The translations under genes were made by a program, and so were the position numbers. From the NCBI RefSeq assembly GCF_028869115.1, contig NZ_CP079800.1:1054001-1118000 (forward strand): a stretch of 64,000 nucleotides of DNA, written 5' to 3'. This DNA is from Pseudemcibacter aquimaris (GTDB lineage Bacteria > Pseudomonadota > Alphaproteobacteria > Sphingomonadales > Emcibacteraceae). Each line of letters opens with the position of its first letter. The stretch's first letter is position 1. Of this stretch, positions 49,616 through 59,972 are shown piece by piece. The notes beneath the pieces are model-generated. The model was not told the origin of the DNA. It ran no database searches and saw only the letters and a program-made list of their open reading frames with translations.

Positions 49616-49643
49616 GAGGATTAACCGGAAAAGGAATTTTATT

Positions 49644-50447
49644 ATGGCGATGCCTACATTTACTATGCGCGAGCTATTAGAAGCTGGCGTTCACTTTGGT
49701 CACCAAAAACACCGTTGGAACCCACGTATGGGTGATTACATCTTTGGTGTACGTAACAAAGTACATATCATTAACCTATCAATCACTGTTCCACTTCTTC
49801 ACCGTGCGCTTGAGCAAGTACGTGACGTTACTGCTGCGGGTGGTCGTGTTCTTTTCGTTGGTACAAAGCGTCAAGCTTCTGGCCCAATCGCAGAAGCTGC
49901 AAAACGTTGTGGTCAGTATTACGTAAATCACCGCTGGTTAGGTGGTATGCTTACAAACTGGGAAACAATCTCTAACTCAATCAAACGTCTTAACGTTCTT
50001 GACGAGAAACTTTCCAGTGACCTTGCGGGTCTTACGAAGAAAGAAACACTTCAAATGACACGCGAGCGTGATAAGCTTGAGCGTTCACTTGGTGGTATTA
50101 AAGAAATGGGCGGTATTCCGTCAGCGATCTTTGTCATCGACACAAACAAAGAAGAACTTGCAATCGCAGAAGCCAAGAAACTTGGTATCCCGGTTATTGC
50201 TGTTCTTGATACAAACTGTAATCCAGAAAATATCGATTTCCCAATCCCGGGTAACGATGATGCGACACGCGCAATTGATCTTTACTGTAACCTAGTTGCA
50301 GGTGCTGTTCTTGAAGGTATCCAACAAGAACTAGCTGGTCAGGGCGTTGATGTTGGCGCAATGGAAGCACCAGTTGAAGAAATCCCTGCTGTAGAAGAAG
50401 CGGCTGCTGAAGAAGCGCCAGCTGAAGAAGCAACAACTGAAGAATAA
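49644..50447 (+). CDS. rpsB: 30S ribosomal protein S2
   Basis: Small-subunit protein at the head-body junction, bound through S1-linked contacts. The ATG at 49644 gives [20 protein letters not shown], the family start, with AAAAGGAA upstream; the longer open frame is not conserved. The 267 residues include [21 protein letters not shown] and VDTNCNP. The C-terminus is an Ala/Glu-rich acidic tail (from about 235), common in alphaproteobacteria. It is followed by tsf. Confidence 0.98.
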   Translation: MAMPTFTMRELLEAGVHFGHQKHRWNPRMGDYIFGVRNKVHIINLSITVPLLHRALEQVRDVTAAGGRVLFVGTKRQASGPIAEAAKRCGQYYVNHRWLGGMLTNWETISNSIKRLNVLDEKLSSDLAGLTKKETLQMTRERDKLERSLGGIKEMGGIPSAIFVIDTNKEELAIAEAKKLGIPVIAVLDTNCNPENIDFPIPGNDDATRAIDLYCNLVAGAVLEGIQQELAGQGVDVGAMEAPVEEIPAVEEAAAEEAPAEEATTEE

Positions 50448-50486
50448 TCTTCGTTAATATTTAGATTTTAAAACAAGGATAAACAA

Positions 50487-51410
50487 ATGGCTCAAATTAC
50501 TGCCGCTCTTGTTAAAGAACTGCGTGACAAATCTGGCGCAGGTATGATGGATTGTAAAAAAGCTCTTGGCGAAAATGATGGTGACATCGAAGCAGCAATG
50601 GACTGGCTTCGTCAAAAGGGTATTGCAAAAGCTGAAAAGAAATCTGGCCGTGTGGCGGCTGAAGGTCTTGTTGCTGTTGCATCAAACGGTACAACTGGTG
50701 TTGCTGTTGAAGTGAACTCAGAAACTGACTTCGTTGCACGTAACGAGCAGTTCCAAACACTTGTTAAGGGTGTTGCTGGTGTTGCGCTTGAAAACGGTGG
50801 CGATTTTGACGCGACTAACGCTGCTGAATACCCTGGTACTTCACATTCTGTAGAAGCAGAAGTAACAGAAGCAGTTGGTACAATCGGTGAGAACATGACA
50901 TTCCGTCGTTCTGCTGGTCTTACTGTTTCAAGCGGTGTTGTTTCAACATACATCCATAACGCTGCGGCCCCTGGTCTTGGTAAACTTGCTGTACTTGTTG
51001 CGCTTGAATCAGATGCTGATGCAGCGACACTTGACGCGCTTGGTAAACAGCTTGCAATGCACGTTGCAGCAACAAACCCAGCATCAATGACTGTTGAAGA
51101 ACTTGATCCTGCTGCTGTTGAGCGTGAAAAAGCTGTTCTTGTTGAGCAAGCACGCGAATCAGGTAAGCCTGACAACATCATCGAAAAAATGATTGTTGGC
51201 CGCATGAACAAATACTATCAGGAAGTTGTATTTGTTGAGCAAACATTCGTGATCGATGGCGAAACAAAGATCAAGAAAGTTATCGAAAATGCTGCTAAAG
51301 ATGCTGGCACAGACATCAAGCTTGCTGGTTACGTAAGACTTGAAGTTGGCGATGGCATCGAAAAAGAAGAAGATGACTTCGCTGCTGAAGTAGCTGCAAT
51401 GCAAGGCTAA
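50487..51410 (+). CDS. tsf: Elongation factor Ts
   Basis: Exchanges GDP for GTP on EF-Tu. The 307 residues begin with the UBA-like domain ([19 protein letters not shown]), which is followed by the TDFVARNE motif that contacts EF-Tu and the paired core subdomains with a coiled coil. It lies 39 bp after rpsB, presumably co-transcribed with it. Confidence 0.98.
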   Translation: MAQITAALVKELRDKSGAGMMDCKKALGENDGDIEAAMDWLRQKGIAKAEKKSGRVAAEGLVAVASNGTTGVAVEVNSETDFVARNEQFQTLVKGVAGVALENGGDFDATNAAEYPGTSHSVEAEVTEAVGTIGENMTFRRSAGLTVSSGVVSTYIHNAAAPGLGKLAVLVALESDADAATLDALGKQLAMHVAATNPASMTVEELDPAAVEREKAVLVEQARESGKPDNIIEKMIVGRMNKYYQEVVFVEQTFVIDGETKIKKVIENAAKDAGTDIKLAGYVRLEVGDGIEKEEDDFAAEVAAMQG

Positions 51411-51425
51411 CTTTATAAGAATTTT

Positions 51426-51476
51426 TTCGGGCTCAATTTTCGAATTCACATTGTGATTATCGAATTTGGGCCCGAA
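51426..51476 (+). terminator. Long inverted repeat after tsf, probable terminator
   Basis: TTCGGGCTCAA pairs with TTGGGCCCGAA (one G-U pair), with an inner CACA/TGTG hairpin. There is no strong T-run after it, only TTGTATTT, so termination may be partial. Confidence 0.45.
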
Positions 51477-51569
51477 TTGTATTTAGACGTTAAAAAAACG
51501 AAAAACATAATGGACATATGTGTAATTTAAGAGCAAAGTACACATAAGAATAAAGGGAGAAGAATATTC

Positions 51570-52289
51570 ATGACCAGTGAGCCTCAGTACAAACGCGTTT
51601 TGCTAAAATTATCCGGTGAAGCTTTAATGGGTGAACAGGATTACGGTATCTCGCCAGATGTCGTTAAAAGAGTTGCTGAGGAAATAAAAACGGTTGTGGA
51701 AATGGGCAGTCAGGTTTGTCTGGTTGTTGGGGCAGGGAATATCTTCCGCGGGATGACTGGCGTTGCCAGTGGTTTCGATAGAACATCCGCCGACCATATG
51801 GGAATGCTAGCGACTGTGATGAACAGTCTTGCGATGCAAAATGCACTTGAACAAATCGGCATTGATACTCGCGTTCAATCCGCTTTCCCAATTGCGTCTG
51901 TTTGTGAACCATACATCCGCCGTAAAGCGATCCGCCATATGGAAAAAGGCCGCGTTGTTGTCTTTGCTGCGGGTACGGGTAACCCGTTCTTTACAACAGA
52001 TAGTGCGGCTGCACTTCGTGCTGCTGAAATGAACTGTGATGCGATTATGAAAGGGACACAAGTGGACGGCGTATATAACGCAGACCCGAAACTTGACCCG
52101 AATGCGGTAAAATACGATACTCTAAGTTATATGGATGTGCTTAAAAATGATCTTAAGGTCATGGATGCATCCGCAATTTCGCTTGCGCGTGAAAATAATA
52201 TTCCGATTTTGGTATTTTCAATTCACGAGCACGGCAATTTTGCAAATGTGTTAAAAGGCACAGGGCCGCACACAAAGATTTGCGACTAG
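51570..52289 (+). CDS. pyrH: UMP kinase
   Basis: Hexameric kinase that makes UDP for pyrimidine and cell-wall precursor synthesis. The 239 residues follow the amino-acid-kinase fold: [20 protein letters not shown] at the start, [31 protein letters not shown] and DGVYNADPK. It stands between tsf and frr as in most bacteria, 159 bp after tsf. Confidence 0.97.
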   Translation: MTSEPQYKRVLLKLSGEALMGEQDYGISPDVVKRVAEEIKTVVEMGSQVCLVVGAGNIFRGMTGVASGFDRTSADHMGMLATVMNSLAMQNALEQIGIDTRVQSAFPIASVCEPYIRRKAIRHMEKGRVVVFAAGTGNPFFTTDSAAALRAAEMNCDAIMKGTQVDGVYNADPKLDPNAVKYDTLSYMDVLKNDLKVMDASAISLARENNIPILVFSIHEHGNFANVLKGTGPHTKICD

Positions 52290-52361
52290 AATATTAAGTT
52301 GTTCATCTTGGGGAAATGATTTTTAAATTATATATAAGAAAAAATAGACAGGAGTTAGAAA

Positions 52362-52922
52362 ATGTCTGGTGATCTGGATCTTGCAGATTTAAAGCGCCGT
52401 ATGAATGGTGCTATTGAAAATTTGAAGAGCGAATTCAAAGGACTTAGAACCGGAAGAGCGTCTGTAAACCTGCTCGACCCTGTGATGGTTGATGCATATG
52501 GTGCTCAGATGCCAATTGCCCAGGTTGGCACTGTTTCCACACCAGAAGCGCGTTTGATCAGCGTAAATGTTTGGGATAAGGGGCTTGTAACATCCGTTGA
52601 AAAGGCAATCCGTAATTCAGGTATCGGCCTTAACCCTGTTGTTGATGGTGATACGCTTCGTATTCCAATTCCGGATTTGACGGAAGAACGCCGTGTGGAA
52701 CTGACGAAACTGGCGAAAAACTATGCCGAACAAGCAAAAATCGCAGTACGTAATGTACGTCGCGACGGCATGGAAACCATTAAATCGTTGGAAAAAAATG
52801 GCGATATCGGTAAAGACGAGCAAAAAGCGCACGAAGATGATGTGCAAAAGCTAACCGATGACATGGTAAAAGAAATTGATGTCGTTACAGCCGACAAAGA
52901 AGAAGAAATTATGCAGGTATAA
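52362..52922 (+). CDS. frr: Ribosome recycling factor
   Basis: Splits the post-termination ribosome together with EF-G. The 186 residues show [21 protein letters not shown] and the late [21 protein letters not shown] motifs of the long triple-helix domain. CAGGAG precedes the ATG. Confidence 0.97.
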   Translation: MSGDLDLADLKRRMNGAIENLKSEFKGLRTGRASVNLLDPVMVDAYGAQMPIAQVGTVSTPEARLISVNVWDKGLVTSVEKAIRNSGIGLNPVVDGDTLRIPIPDLTEERRVELTKLAKNYAEQAKIAVRNVRRDGMETIKSLEKNGDIGKDEQKAHEDDVQKLTDDMVKEIDVVTADKEEEIMQV

Positions 52923-52934
52923 GGCAAACCATTT

Positions 52935-53687
52935 ATGCTGCTGGTAAAAGAAGAACATAGACACGCAAATAATGCTGAAGGTGACCGCGATCCTCTTCAG
53001 CATGTTGCCATCATTATGGATGGTAATGGCCGCTGGGCCAAATCGCGCCGTCTTCCGAAATTTGCCGGGCATAAAAAAGGGGCTGATGCTGTACGTGGTA
53101 TTGTCGAGGCATGCTGCGATCTGGATATCAAATATTTAACGCTTTATGCGTTTTCATCAGAAAACTGGAAACGCCCGATCGAAGAAATCAATGACCTTAT
53201 GGGGTTATTGAAAATATATCTTACTAAAGAAATTGATGATCTTGATGCCAAGGATATTCGCATCAGCTTTATCGGTAGTCGTGACCGTTTGGGTAAAAAT
53301 ATTCTTTCGCTGATTGATGAGGCGGAAGAAAGAACCAAAAATAATAAGACATTACGATTAACGCTGGCGCTTAATTACGGTGCACAGGAAGAAATCGTTA
53401 ATGCAACACGGAAAATCGCGGAACAAGTTAAGCAAGGTTCACTGGAGCCGGATGATATTAATTCAGACGTTTTTTCAGCAAACCTGTACACAGCTGATTT
53501 TCCAGAACCAGATTTAATCATCAGAACCAGCGGCGAACAGCGCCTTAGTAACTTCATGCTTTGGCAAGCAGCATATGCGGAATTTGTTTTTCAGGATGTT
53601 TATTGGCCTGATTATACAAAAGCCACGCTATGTGATGCTATCGATGAATATTACAAACGAGACAGGCGTTATGGCGCAAGACCCTAA
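52935..53687 (+). CDS. uppS: Isoprenyl (undecaprenyl) diphosphate synthase
   Basis: Makes the lipid carrier for cell-wall building by chain elongation with cis double bonds. The catalytic D29 is in IIMDGNGRWAKSRRLPKFAGH, and SSENWKRP and the substrate-binding RTSGEQRLSNFMLWQAAYAE are intact. The 250 residues are normal in length. The final 17 bp overlap cdsA. Confidence 0.96.
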   Translation: MLLVKEEHRHANNAEGDRDPLQHVAIIMDGNGRWAKSRRLPKFAGHKKGADAVRGIVEACCDLDIKYLTLYAFSSENWKRPIEEINDLMGLLKIYLTKEIDDLDAKDIRISFIGSRDRLGKNILSLIDEAEERTKNNKTLRLTLALNYGAQEEIVNATRKIAEQVKQGSLEPDDINSDVFSANLYTADFPEPDLIIRTSGEQRLSNFMLWQAAYAEFVFQDVYWPDYTKATLCDAIDEYYKRDRRYGARP

Positions 53688-54471
53688 AAAGAATAAAATG
53701 CTTATTCGAATATTGTCTGCGCTTGTGATGTTACCCGCGGCAATATTCATTATTTTACAAGGTGGCGTGCTTCTTTTCGCACTTGTAAGCATCTTTACGA
53801 CGATCATTCTTTATGAATGGAATGGTATATGCGAAGAAACGGCGTTTTCCCCATTGTTTTTGGCGCAGGTCATATCTTCCTTATCTGTACTTTTCATGAT
53901 TGAGATTTCAAGCCCTTACCTGATTTATTCTTTCATTATTGGTATTGTGTTAATCGTGCTGATTTCCACGTTAACAAAATCCACACTCAAATGGTCGGTG
54001 CTTGGGTATTTATATGCACTGGTGCCTTCTGCATCTTTTTTAATTTTGCATCAGCATGCTGGCGGTTTAGTTGTGCTTTGGATGATGATTGTGATTTGGG
54101 CGATGGATACAGGGGCTTATTTCGCTGGTAAGAATATTGGCGGGCCAAAAATGTCACCAAAAATCAGCCCCAATAAAACATGGGCAGGATTAATTGGCGG
54201 AACAATCACTGCTATGGTGCTTGGATACATGTTCGTCAAATATACAGGTGCTCAATCAGCCTTGTTTGATGATGTTATCGTATTAGTGGTGTTAAGCGGT
54301 GCGTTCGCGATTTTAAGTCAAATGGGTGATCTTGCTGAATCAGCGATAAAACGCAAATTTTCAGTAAAAGATTCCGGTGCCATTATTCCTGGTCATGGTG
54401 GGATAATGGACCGTGTTGATGGTTTATTGTTTGTGGCACCGTCCATTTTAATCGTCACCAATTTTATATAG
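53671..54471 (+). CDS. cdsA: Phosphatidate cytidylyltransferase
   Basis: Makes CDP-diacylglycerol, the precursor used by the PssA enzyme encoded near the left edge of the window. About eight membrane helices lie in 266 residues, and the C-terminal signature is KRKFSVKDSGAIIPGHGG, continuing IMDRVDGLL. The ATG at 53671 lies inside uppS. A longer frame from 53575 overlaps uppS over more than 100 bp and shows no family features. Confidence 0.93.
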   Translation: MAQDPKKNKMLIRILSALVMLPAAIFIILQGGVLLFALVSIFTTIILYEWNGICEETAFSPLFLAQVISSLSVLFMIEISSPYLIYSFIIGIVLIVLISTLTKSTLKWSVLGYLYALVPSASFLILHQHAGGLVVLWMMIVIWAMDTGAYFAGKNIGGPKMSPKISPNKTWAGLIGGTITAMVLGYMFVKYTGAQSALFDDVIVLVVLSGAFAILSQMGDLAESAIKRKFSVKDSGAIIPGHGGIMDRVDGLLFVAPSILIVTNFI

Positions 54472-54496
54472 CGTACAGTTAAGGGTTTATTAGAAA

Positions 54497-55708
54497 ATGA
54501 ATATTGGAGTACGCGATATAGACCGTGTGAATCTTTCAAGTTCCGGTGATCATAAAACAATAACCGTGTTGGGTTCGACGGGATCAATTGGCTGTAATAC
54601 GCTTGATCTTATCGCGCGAGAGCCAGAAAAATATACCGTTAAAGCATTAACCGCGAACAGCAATGTTGCAGAACTAGCGAAACAGGCAAAAGAGCATAAA
54701 GCCGAAATGGCGGTGATTGCCGATGATAGTAAGTTGGATGACTTAAAAACAGCCTTGTCGGGAACGAATATCATTGCAGCTGCTGGCAAGGACGCCCTTA
54801 ACGAAGCAGCTGACATGCCAGCAGATTGGGTGATGTCATCCATTGTTGGCGCAGCTGGTTTGAGACCAACCCTAACAGCGGTAAGACGCGGTGCAACCAT
54901 TGCCCTCGCCAATAAAGAATGCTTGGTTTGTGCCGGTGAATTTATGATGGAGCAGGTTGACGCAAATAACGCGACCCTGCTGCCTGTTGATTCTGAACAT
55001 AATGCCATTTTTCAGGTGTTCGATTTTGATGAAGCCGAAAAAGTGGACAAAATTACATTAACCGCGTCAGGCGGCCCATTTTGGAACAGGGACGTTTCGG
55101 AGTTGGGCGATATTACACCAGAAGAGGCTGTGAAGCATCCGAACTGGTCAATGGGTGCAAAGATTTCCGTTGATAGCGCGACAATGATGAATAAGGGTTT
55201 AGAGCTGATTGAGGCATTTTACATGTTCCCTGTGGAAAAAGATCAGCTTGATATTATCATTCATCCTCAATCGATTATTCATAGTATGGTGTCCTATATT
55301 GATGGTTCTGTGCTTGCGCAGCTTGGTACACCAGACATGCGAATTCCAATATCTTATACGCTTGGTTGGCCGCACCGGATAAAAACACCATCTAAAAAGC
55401 TGGATCTTACGGAAATTGGAAAACTTGAATTTATTAAACCTGACGAAGTAAAATTCCCTTCTATCAATATAACACGAGAGGTCTTGCAAAAGGGGGGCAG
55501 TGCGCCTACTATCCTGAACGCTTCTAATGAAGTGGCTGTAAGCGCGTTTTTAAACGGAAAAATACGCTTTTTGGATATTGCAAAAATTGTTGGCCACACA
55601 TTGGACAAAATTACCGTTCACCATATGAATAGTTTAAGCGACGTTCATGACGTGGATGAAGAGGCCAGAATAGTTGCTGGCGAGATAATAACTGGATTTA
55701 CTAAGTAA
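54497..55708 (+). CDS. dxr: 1-deoxy-D-xylulose 5-phosphate reductoisomerase
   Basis: Second step of the MEP isoprenoid pathway. The NADPH motif is VLGSTGSIGCNTLDLI at about 24-39, so this protein has about 18 extra N-terminal residues compared with E. coli. Metal and substrate residues lie in LLPVDSEHNAIFQ and the ATMMNKGLELIEAF region. It follows cdsA by 25 bp and precedes rseP by 1 bp. Confidence 0.96.
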   Translation: MNIGVRDIDRVNLSSSGDHKTITVLGSTGSIGCNTLDLIAREPEKYTVKALTANSNVAELAKQAKEHKAEMAVIADDSKLDDLKTALSGTNIIAAAGKDALNEAADMPADWVMSSIVGAAGLRPTLTAVRRGATIALANKECLVCAGEFMMEQVDANNATLLPVDSEHNAIFQVFDFDEAEKVDKITLTASGGPFWNRDVSELGDITPEEAVKHPNWSMGAKISVDSATMMNKGLELIEAFYMFPVEKDQLDIIIHPQSIIHSMVSYIDGSVLAQLGTPDMRIPISYTLGWPHRIKTPSKKLDLTEIGKLEFIKPDEVKFPSINITREVLQKGGSAPTILNASNEVAVSAFLNGKIRFLDIAKIVGHTLDKITVHHMNSLSDVHDVDEEARIVAGEIITGFTK

Positions 55709-55709
55709 T

Positions 55710-56831
55710 ATGGACGCAATTTTTTCATTTGGTCAGACATTGTTATCGTTTCTGTTCATTTTGACGGTACTCGTGTTCGTACATGAATGGGGGCATTATA
55801 TTGTGGCACGTCTTAATGGCGTTCGTGTTGATGTTTTTTCTGTGGGTTTTGGGCCGGAAATTTGGGGACGTACTGATAAAAAGGGAACCCGCTGGAAAAT
55901 AAGTGCAATTCCGCTTGGCGGATATGTAAAATTTTTCGGTGATGCGGGGCCAGCTAGTAATCCCGATGGTACCCAAAACGAAATGACTGAAGAAGAGAAA
56001 AAAGTTTCCTTCCATCATAAAAGGCTTTCACAAAAAGCAGCTGTTGTCTTTGCAGGGCCGGCGATTAATTTCTTGTTTGCTATTCTTATTATTGCGGGAC
56101 TTTATTTTTCTTATGGCCGAATGGAACTGGCACCTGTCGTTGGTGATGTTGTCGAAGGCGGCGCAGCAGATGTAGCAGGTATTAAGGCAGGCGACAGGAT
56201 TGTAACGATTGATGGCGTGGAAATAGAAACATTTATGGAAATTCGTGAACATCTTATGTTCAAGGTTGTAGATGATGTTTCTGTAGAAGTTATGCGTGGC
56301 GGAGATATATTGGCATTAAACTTTGTTCTAGATATTGCCGATGATGAAGATATTCTGGGCAAGAAAACAAAAGTCCGCCAAATCGGCATTCGTAGTAGTA
56401 CAAATCCTGATGACCGAGTTCTTAAGGAATACGGCATATTTTCATCATTATGGGAAGCAAGTATTACGACGAAAAACCTAACCATTAGAAACTTGCAGGG
56501 TCTGGGCCAAATCGTAATGGGCGATCGCTCGACGAAAGAACTTGGTGGCCCAATTACAATTGCAAGGGTTGCTGGCAGAACTGCGGAATATGGTTTTGTG
56601 TCGTTAATTAATTTTATGGCAATGGTTTCGATTGGTCTAGGAATGATTAACCTGTTTCCTATTCCGATGCTAGATGGCGGGCATTTACTTTATTATGCGA
56701 TCGAGGCGGTAAAAAGAAAGAAAATGAGCGAAGAAGCGCAAGAATTTGGTTTCAAGATTGGTGCGCTTGTAGTATTAAGCTTAATGATATTTGCTTTTTA
56801 TAATGATTTGTCGCATTTGTTTACGAGTTAA
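55710..56831 (+). CDS. rseP: RIP metalloprotease RseP
   Basis: Site-2 intramembrane zinc protease acting in the envelope stress response. Zinc ligands are H25, E26 and H29 in VHEWGHYIVARLNGV, with the third ligand in PMLDGGHLLYY. A single PDZ domain covers about residues 130-190 (VVGDVVEGGAADVAGIKAGD). Four membrane helices are predicted. The 373 residues are typical of the alphaproteobacterial form. It sits upstream of bamA. Confidence 0.95.
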   Translation: MDAIFSFGQTLLSFLFILTVLVFVHEWGHYIVARLNGVRVDVFSVGFGPEIWGRTDKKGTRWKISAIPLGGYVKFFGDAGPASNPDGTQNEMTEEEKKVSFHHKRLSQKAAVVFAGPAINFLFAILIIAGLYFSYGRMELAPVVGDVVEGGAADVAGIKAGDRIVTIDGVEIETFMEIREHLMFKVVDDVSVEVMRGGDILALNFVLDIADDEDILGKKTKVRQIGIRSSTNPDDRVLKEYGIFSSLWEASITTKNLTIRNLQGLGQIVMGDRSTKELGGPITIARVAGRTAEYGFVSLINFMAMVSIGLGMINLFPIPMLDGGHLLYYAIEAVKRKKMSEEAQEFGFKIGALVVLSLMIFAFYNDLSHLFTS

Positions 56832-56876
56832 AACGGTAATTATTTAATATTTGATAGATAAATAGGGTAAGATTTA

Positions 56877-59234
56877 GTGATATTTCTAAGAGATAAATTT
56901 TTTAATTTATGTGTGATATTCTTTGCACTTGCAATGCATGCTGTCTTGCCTGCCATGTCCCATGCTCAAGTTTCTACGGCTGCAGCTGAAGGACCTATTA
57001 TTGATCGTATTGAGGTTTCAGGAAATCAACGTATTGAAACCAGCACAATTGAAACTTACCTGTTGTTAAATATTGGTGATACTTATACAGACGAGCTAGG
57101 TGACGCCTCACTAAAAAGATTGTTTGGTACTGGTTTATTTTCTGATGTTGATGTTGGTCGCCGTGGAACCACTCTGGTTGTTGAAGTCGCAGAAAACCCA
57201 ATCATTAACCGAATCGTTTTTGAGGGTAATAAATATAAAGACGACGAAGATATTTATGAAGAAATCCAGCTTCGCCCGCGTATCGTTTTTTCTCGTGCGA
57301 GAGTACGTGCCGATGTTCAGCGCATCTTAGAAATCTATAGACGTGGCGGCCGTTTCGCAGCGACTGTGGAGCCAAAAGTAATTCAGCTTGAACAAAACAG
57401 GGTTAACCTTGTGTTTGAGGTTTCCGAAGGTGCTAAAAGTGTTATCGGTAAGATTAACTTCCTAGGGAACAAAGTATTTAATAACGATATTCTACGTTCT
57501 AAACTGGCGACAGTTGAAAGCCGCTGGTGGAAGTTTCTTGCATCGGAAGATACATATGATCCAGACCGTTTGAATTATGATAAACAGCTTCTTCGTGATT
57601 TTTACCGTGAACAAGGATATGCCGATTTCCGTGTAACATCTGCTGTTGCAGAGTTGTCGCCGGACAAGAAAAACTTTTTCATCAATATTTCGGTTGAAGA
57701 AGGTGATCTTTACAATTTCGGTGAGATCAAGGTTGATAGCCAAATCGAAGAGCTTGAAAATGAGCTGTTAGAACGATTGGTTTATACGCGTGAAGGGGCG
57801 CAGTATGACGTGACCGCAATTGATGATACTGTGGAAATGCTAACCGATATCGCTGGTCTAAGAGGATATGCGTTCGTAGACATCAGACCACAGGTTAGAC
57901 GTAACAGAAATGATCAGACAGTTGATGTCACTTATGTAATCAACGAAGCACCAAGGGTTTACGTTGAAGAAATTAAAATCATCGATAACGTCAGAACGCA
58001 TGACCGTGTGATTAGACGTGAATTACGATTGGTAGAAGGTGATGCATATAACTCATCAAAGCTTAATCGTTCTGAAATTCGTGTACAAAGCCTTCAATTC
58101 TTCCAGGAAGTTGAAATTGAGCAACTAGAAGGTACCGCAGCCGATAAAACAATTCTTGAAATTACTGTTGAAGAACAGCCAACTGGTGAGCTTTCAGTTG
58201 GTCTTGGTTACTCCAGCTTTGAAGGATTGATGGTTAATTTCAGTATTGGTGATCGTAACCTTATCGGTAAAGGTCAGCAATATAGATTAGGGGCGCAAAT
58301 CTCTAAACGCCGAAAACAGGTTGATGTAAGTTTTACAGAACCGTATTTCCTGAACAGAAGACTTGCTGCGGGTGTAGATGTGTACATTCGTGATACAAAC
58401 TTTATTGAAAGTGGATATCAACAAAGATCATATGGTGGATCATTACGTACAGGTTTCCCTATTACAGAATATGTAATGATGAATGTTGCCTATAACATCA
58501 GGCAAGATCGCGTTAGAACCAGCTTATTTTCTGATAGCCCGTATATTAGGGATAACTCAGGTGACTTCTTGACGTCGTCTCTACGCTATGGAATTGCCTA
58601 TAATAGCTTGGATAATCCGCAAAAACCGAACCGTGGTCAATTGTTGCAATTATCGCAAGAAGTTGCAGGATTAGGCGGAAATGAAAAATACCTTAGAACA
58701 ACTGGTAATTATGATTTCTTCTATCCGATTTACAAGTTCTGGATTTTGAACTTATCAGCGGAAGGTGGTCATGTAGAAGGGTTAGGTAGAACCGTAAGAC
58801 TTAATAACCGTTTCTTCCTTGGTAACCCAAGAATTCGTGGTTTTAAAGAATCTGGTGTTGGCCCTCGTGAATATACAGATAGTTATAATGAGCTATGGAG
58901 AGGCTTTAACCTAGGTGGTAATACATTCTATAAAGCGTCTGCTGAGCTCTTTATCCCGCTTGGTGGTGGTGCCCGTGATTTGGGCATTGAAGCGAGTATT
59001 TATACAGATGTAGGTGCGGTATTTAATGTTGATGCAGAAGATACCTTGATATCCCAGTCAGGTCTGGTATATAACTTGCTCGGTAATAATGCGACACCAA
59101 GGGTTACAGTCGGGATTGGGTTCTCATGGCAGTCACCATTTGGACCATTTAGAATTGACTTGGCAAAAGCTGTTAAAAACCAGCCAAGTGATGAAACAGA
59201 GTTTTTCCAATTTAATGTCGGAACGAGATTTTAA
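56877..59234 (+). CDS. bamA: Outer membrane protein assembly factor BamA
   Basis: Inserts beta-barrel proteins into the outer membrane. The 785 residues begin with a signal peptide (cut after about residue 31, AMSHAQ). Five POTRA domains follow to about 430, then a 16-strand barrel (from SVGLGYSSFEG) ending FNVGTRF with the terminal phenylalanine. The start is a GTG with AGGGTAAG upstream; an ATG 20 codons later would cut the signal peptide. In most relatives lpxD follows bamA, but here ompH does, 2 bp downstream. Confidence 0.97.
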   Translation: MIFLRDKFFNLCVIFFALAMHAVLPAMSHAQVSTAAAEGPIIDRIEVSGNQRIETSTIETYLLLNIGDTYTDELGDASLKRLFGTGLFSDVDVGRRGTTLVVEVAENPIINRIVFEGNKYKDDEDIYEEIQLRPRIVFSRARVRADVQRILEIYRRGGRFAATVEPKVIQLEQNRVNLVFEVSEGAKSVIGKINFLGNKVFNNDILRSKLATVESRWWKFLASEDTYDPDRLNYDKQLLRDFYREQGYADFRVTSAVAELSPDKKNFFINISVEEGDLYNFGEIKVDSQIEELENELLERLVYTREGAQYDVTAIDDTVEMLTDIAGLRGYAFVDIRPQVRRNRNDQTVDVTYVINEAPRVYVEEIKIIDNVRTHDRVIRRELRLVEGDAYNSSKLNRSEIRVQSLQFFQEVEIEQLEGTAADKTILEITVEEQPTGELSVGLGYSSFEGLMVNFSIGDRNLIGKGQQYRLGAQISKRRKQVDVSFTEPYFLNRRLAAGVDVYIRDTNFIESGYQQRSYGGSLRTGFPITEYVMMNVAYNIRQDRVRTSLFSDSPYIRDNSGDFLTSSLRYGIAYNSLDNPQKPNRGQLLQLSQEVAGLGGNEKYLRTTGNYDFFYPIYKFWILNLSAEGGHVEGLGRTVRLNNRFFLGNPRIRGFKESGVGPREYTDSYNELWRGFNLGGNTFYKASAELFIPLGGGARDLGIEASIYTDVGAVFNVDAEDTLISQSGLVYNLLGNNATPRVTVGIGFSWQSPFGPFRIDLAKAVKNQPSDETEFFQFNVGTRF

Positions 59235-59236
59235 AA

Positions 59237-59851
59237 ATGATTAAAAAAATGAACATGAAATATATTTTAGCTACCGTATTTGCTTTTACAGCAGTGGCTT
59301 TTTCCACAACGTCAAATGCGCAAGCTATTCCGGAGGCAAAAATTGCGGTTGTTGATAACAGACTTATCAGTTCAAATGCTGCTGTTGCAATCGATATCAA
59401 CAGACAAGTGGCAAAAATTCAGGCAGATATGCAAACTGAAATGCAGACTAAAGGTAATGCTCTTCGCACTGAAGAAGAAGAGTTAAAAGGCCAGTCTGCG
59501 ATTATGCCACAAGAAGCATATAATCAAAAAGTCGCAGAATTTCAGCAAAAAGCTGTTGCTTATCAACGTGAAGTTCAGCTGAAAAGCCGTCAACTTGAAG
59601 TGGCTATTGCTACTGCAAACACAGAAGTTGAGCGTGCACTAAAGCCGATCCTACAAAAAATCCTACAGGAAACAGGTGCAACAATTCTTCTTGAAAAAGC
59701 ATTTGTTCTTGAACAAGCACCTGGTCTTGATGTGACTACACGTGTGATTGAAGAATTAGATCTTGCAATGCCAACAACGACTGTTGTGCTGCCTGAACTA
59801 CCAGCGGATGTTGCTGCTGCACTTGAAGCAGGCCAACCTGCTGCAAATTAA
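59237..59851 (+). CDS. ompH: OmpH/Skp family periplasmic chaperone
   Basis: Holds unfolded outer-membrane proteins in the periplasm. The 204 residues start with a signal peptide (cut near TSNAQA). After KIAVVDNRLISSNAAV a long helical coiled-coil arm runs from about 55 to 140. The C-terminus is an Ala/Pro-rich tail. It lies directly after bamA and is closed by a terminator. Confidence 0.92.
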   Translation: MIKKMNMKYILATVFAFTAVAFSTTSNAQAIPEAKIAVVDNRLISSNAAVAIDINRQVAKIQADMQTEMQTKGNALRTEEEELKGQSAIMPQEAYNQKVAEFQQKAVAYQREVQLKSRQLEVAIATANTEVERALKPILQKILQETGATILLEKAFVLEQAPGLDVTTRVIEELDLAMPTTTVVLPELPADVAAALEAGQPAAN

Positions 59852-59870
59852 TATTCCATAATATTTACAG

Positions 59871-59903
59871 AAAAACCTGTCATGTAAGTGGCAGGTTTTT
59901 TTG
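59871..59903 (+). terminator. Intrinsic terminator after ompH
   Basis: AAAAACCTGTCA pairs with TGGCAGGTTTTT (one G-U pair), with a 6-nt loop, followed by further T residues. It separates ompH from fabZ. Confidence 0.92.
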
Positions 59904-59972
59904 TTTTAAAATGGTGCTTTATATTATTTTTGATATATTTATACTGATTAAAGAAAAATCTTAGGGGCTATT

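Larger units (their letters stand above)
49187..49643. other. Intergenic region upstream of rpsB
   Basis: About 457 bp without a protein gene. It holds a palindromic repeat element (49309-49402), the rpsB promoter (49502-49530) and a structured rpsB leader. The first 120 bp are AT-rich and show nothing I can name. A frame running into rpsB from 49545 lies within the leader and is not a real extension. Confidence 0.7.

Noticed and set aside
49545-49643. N-terminal extension of ribosomal protein S2
   Set aside because: The 33 extra codons lie in the structured leader and do not match S2; AAAAGGAA fits the ATG at 49644.
50194-51153. Gln/Leu-rich minus-strand frames opposite rpsB and tsf
   Set aside because: They arise from GAA/GCT-rich codons of the Ala/Glu tail of S2 and from the codon bias of tsf. 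No start signal or domain is visible.
53575-53670. Longer N-terminus for CdsA
   Set aside because: The extension lies inside uppS in another frame and lacks family features; the ATG at 53671 gives the expected start.
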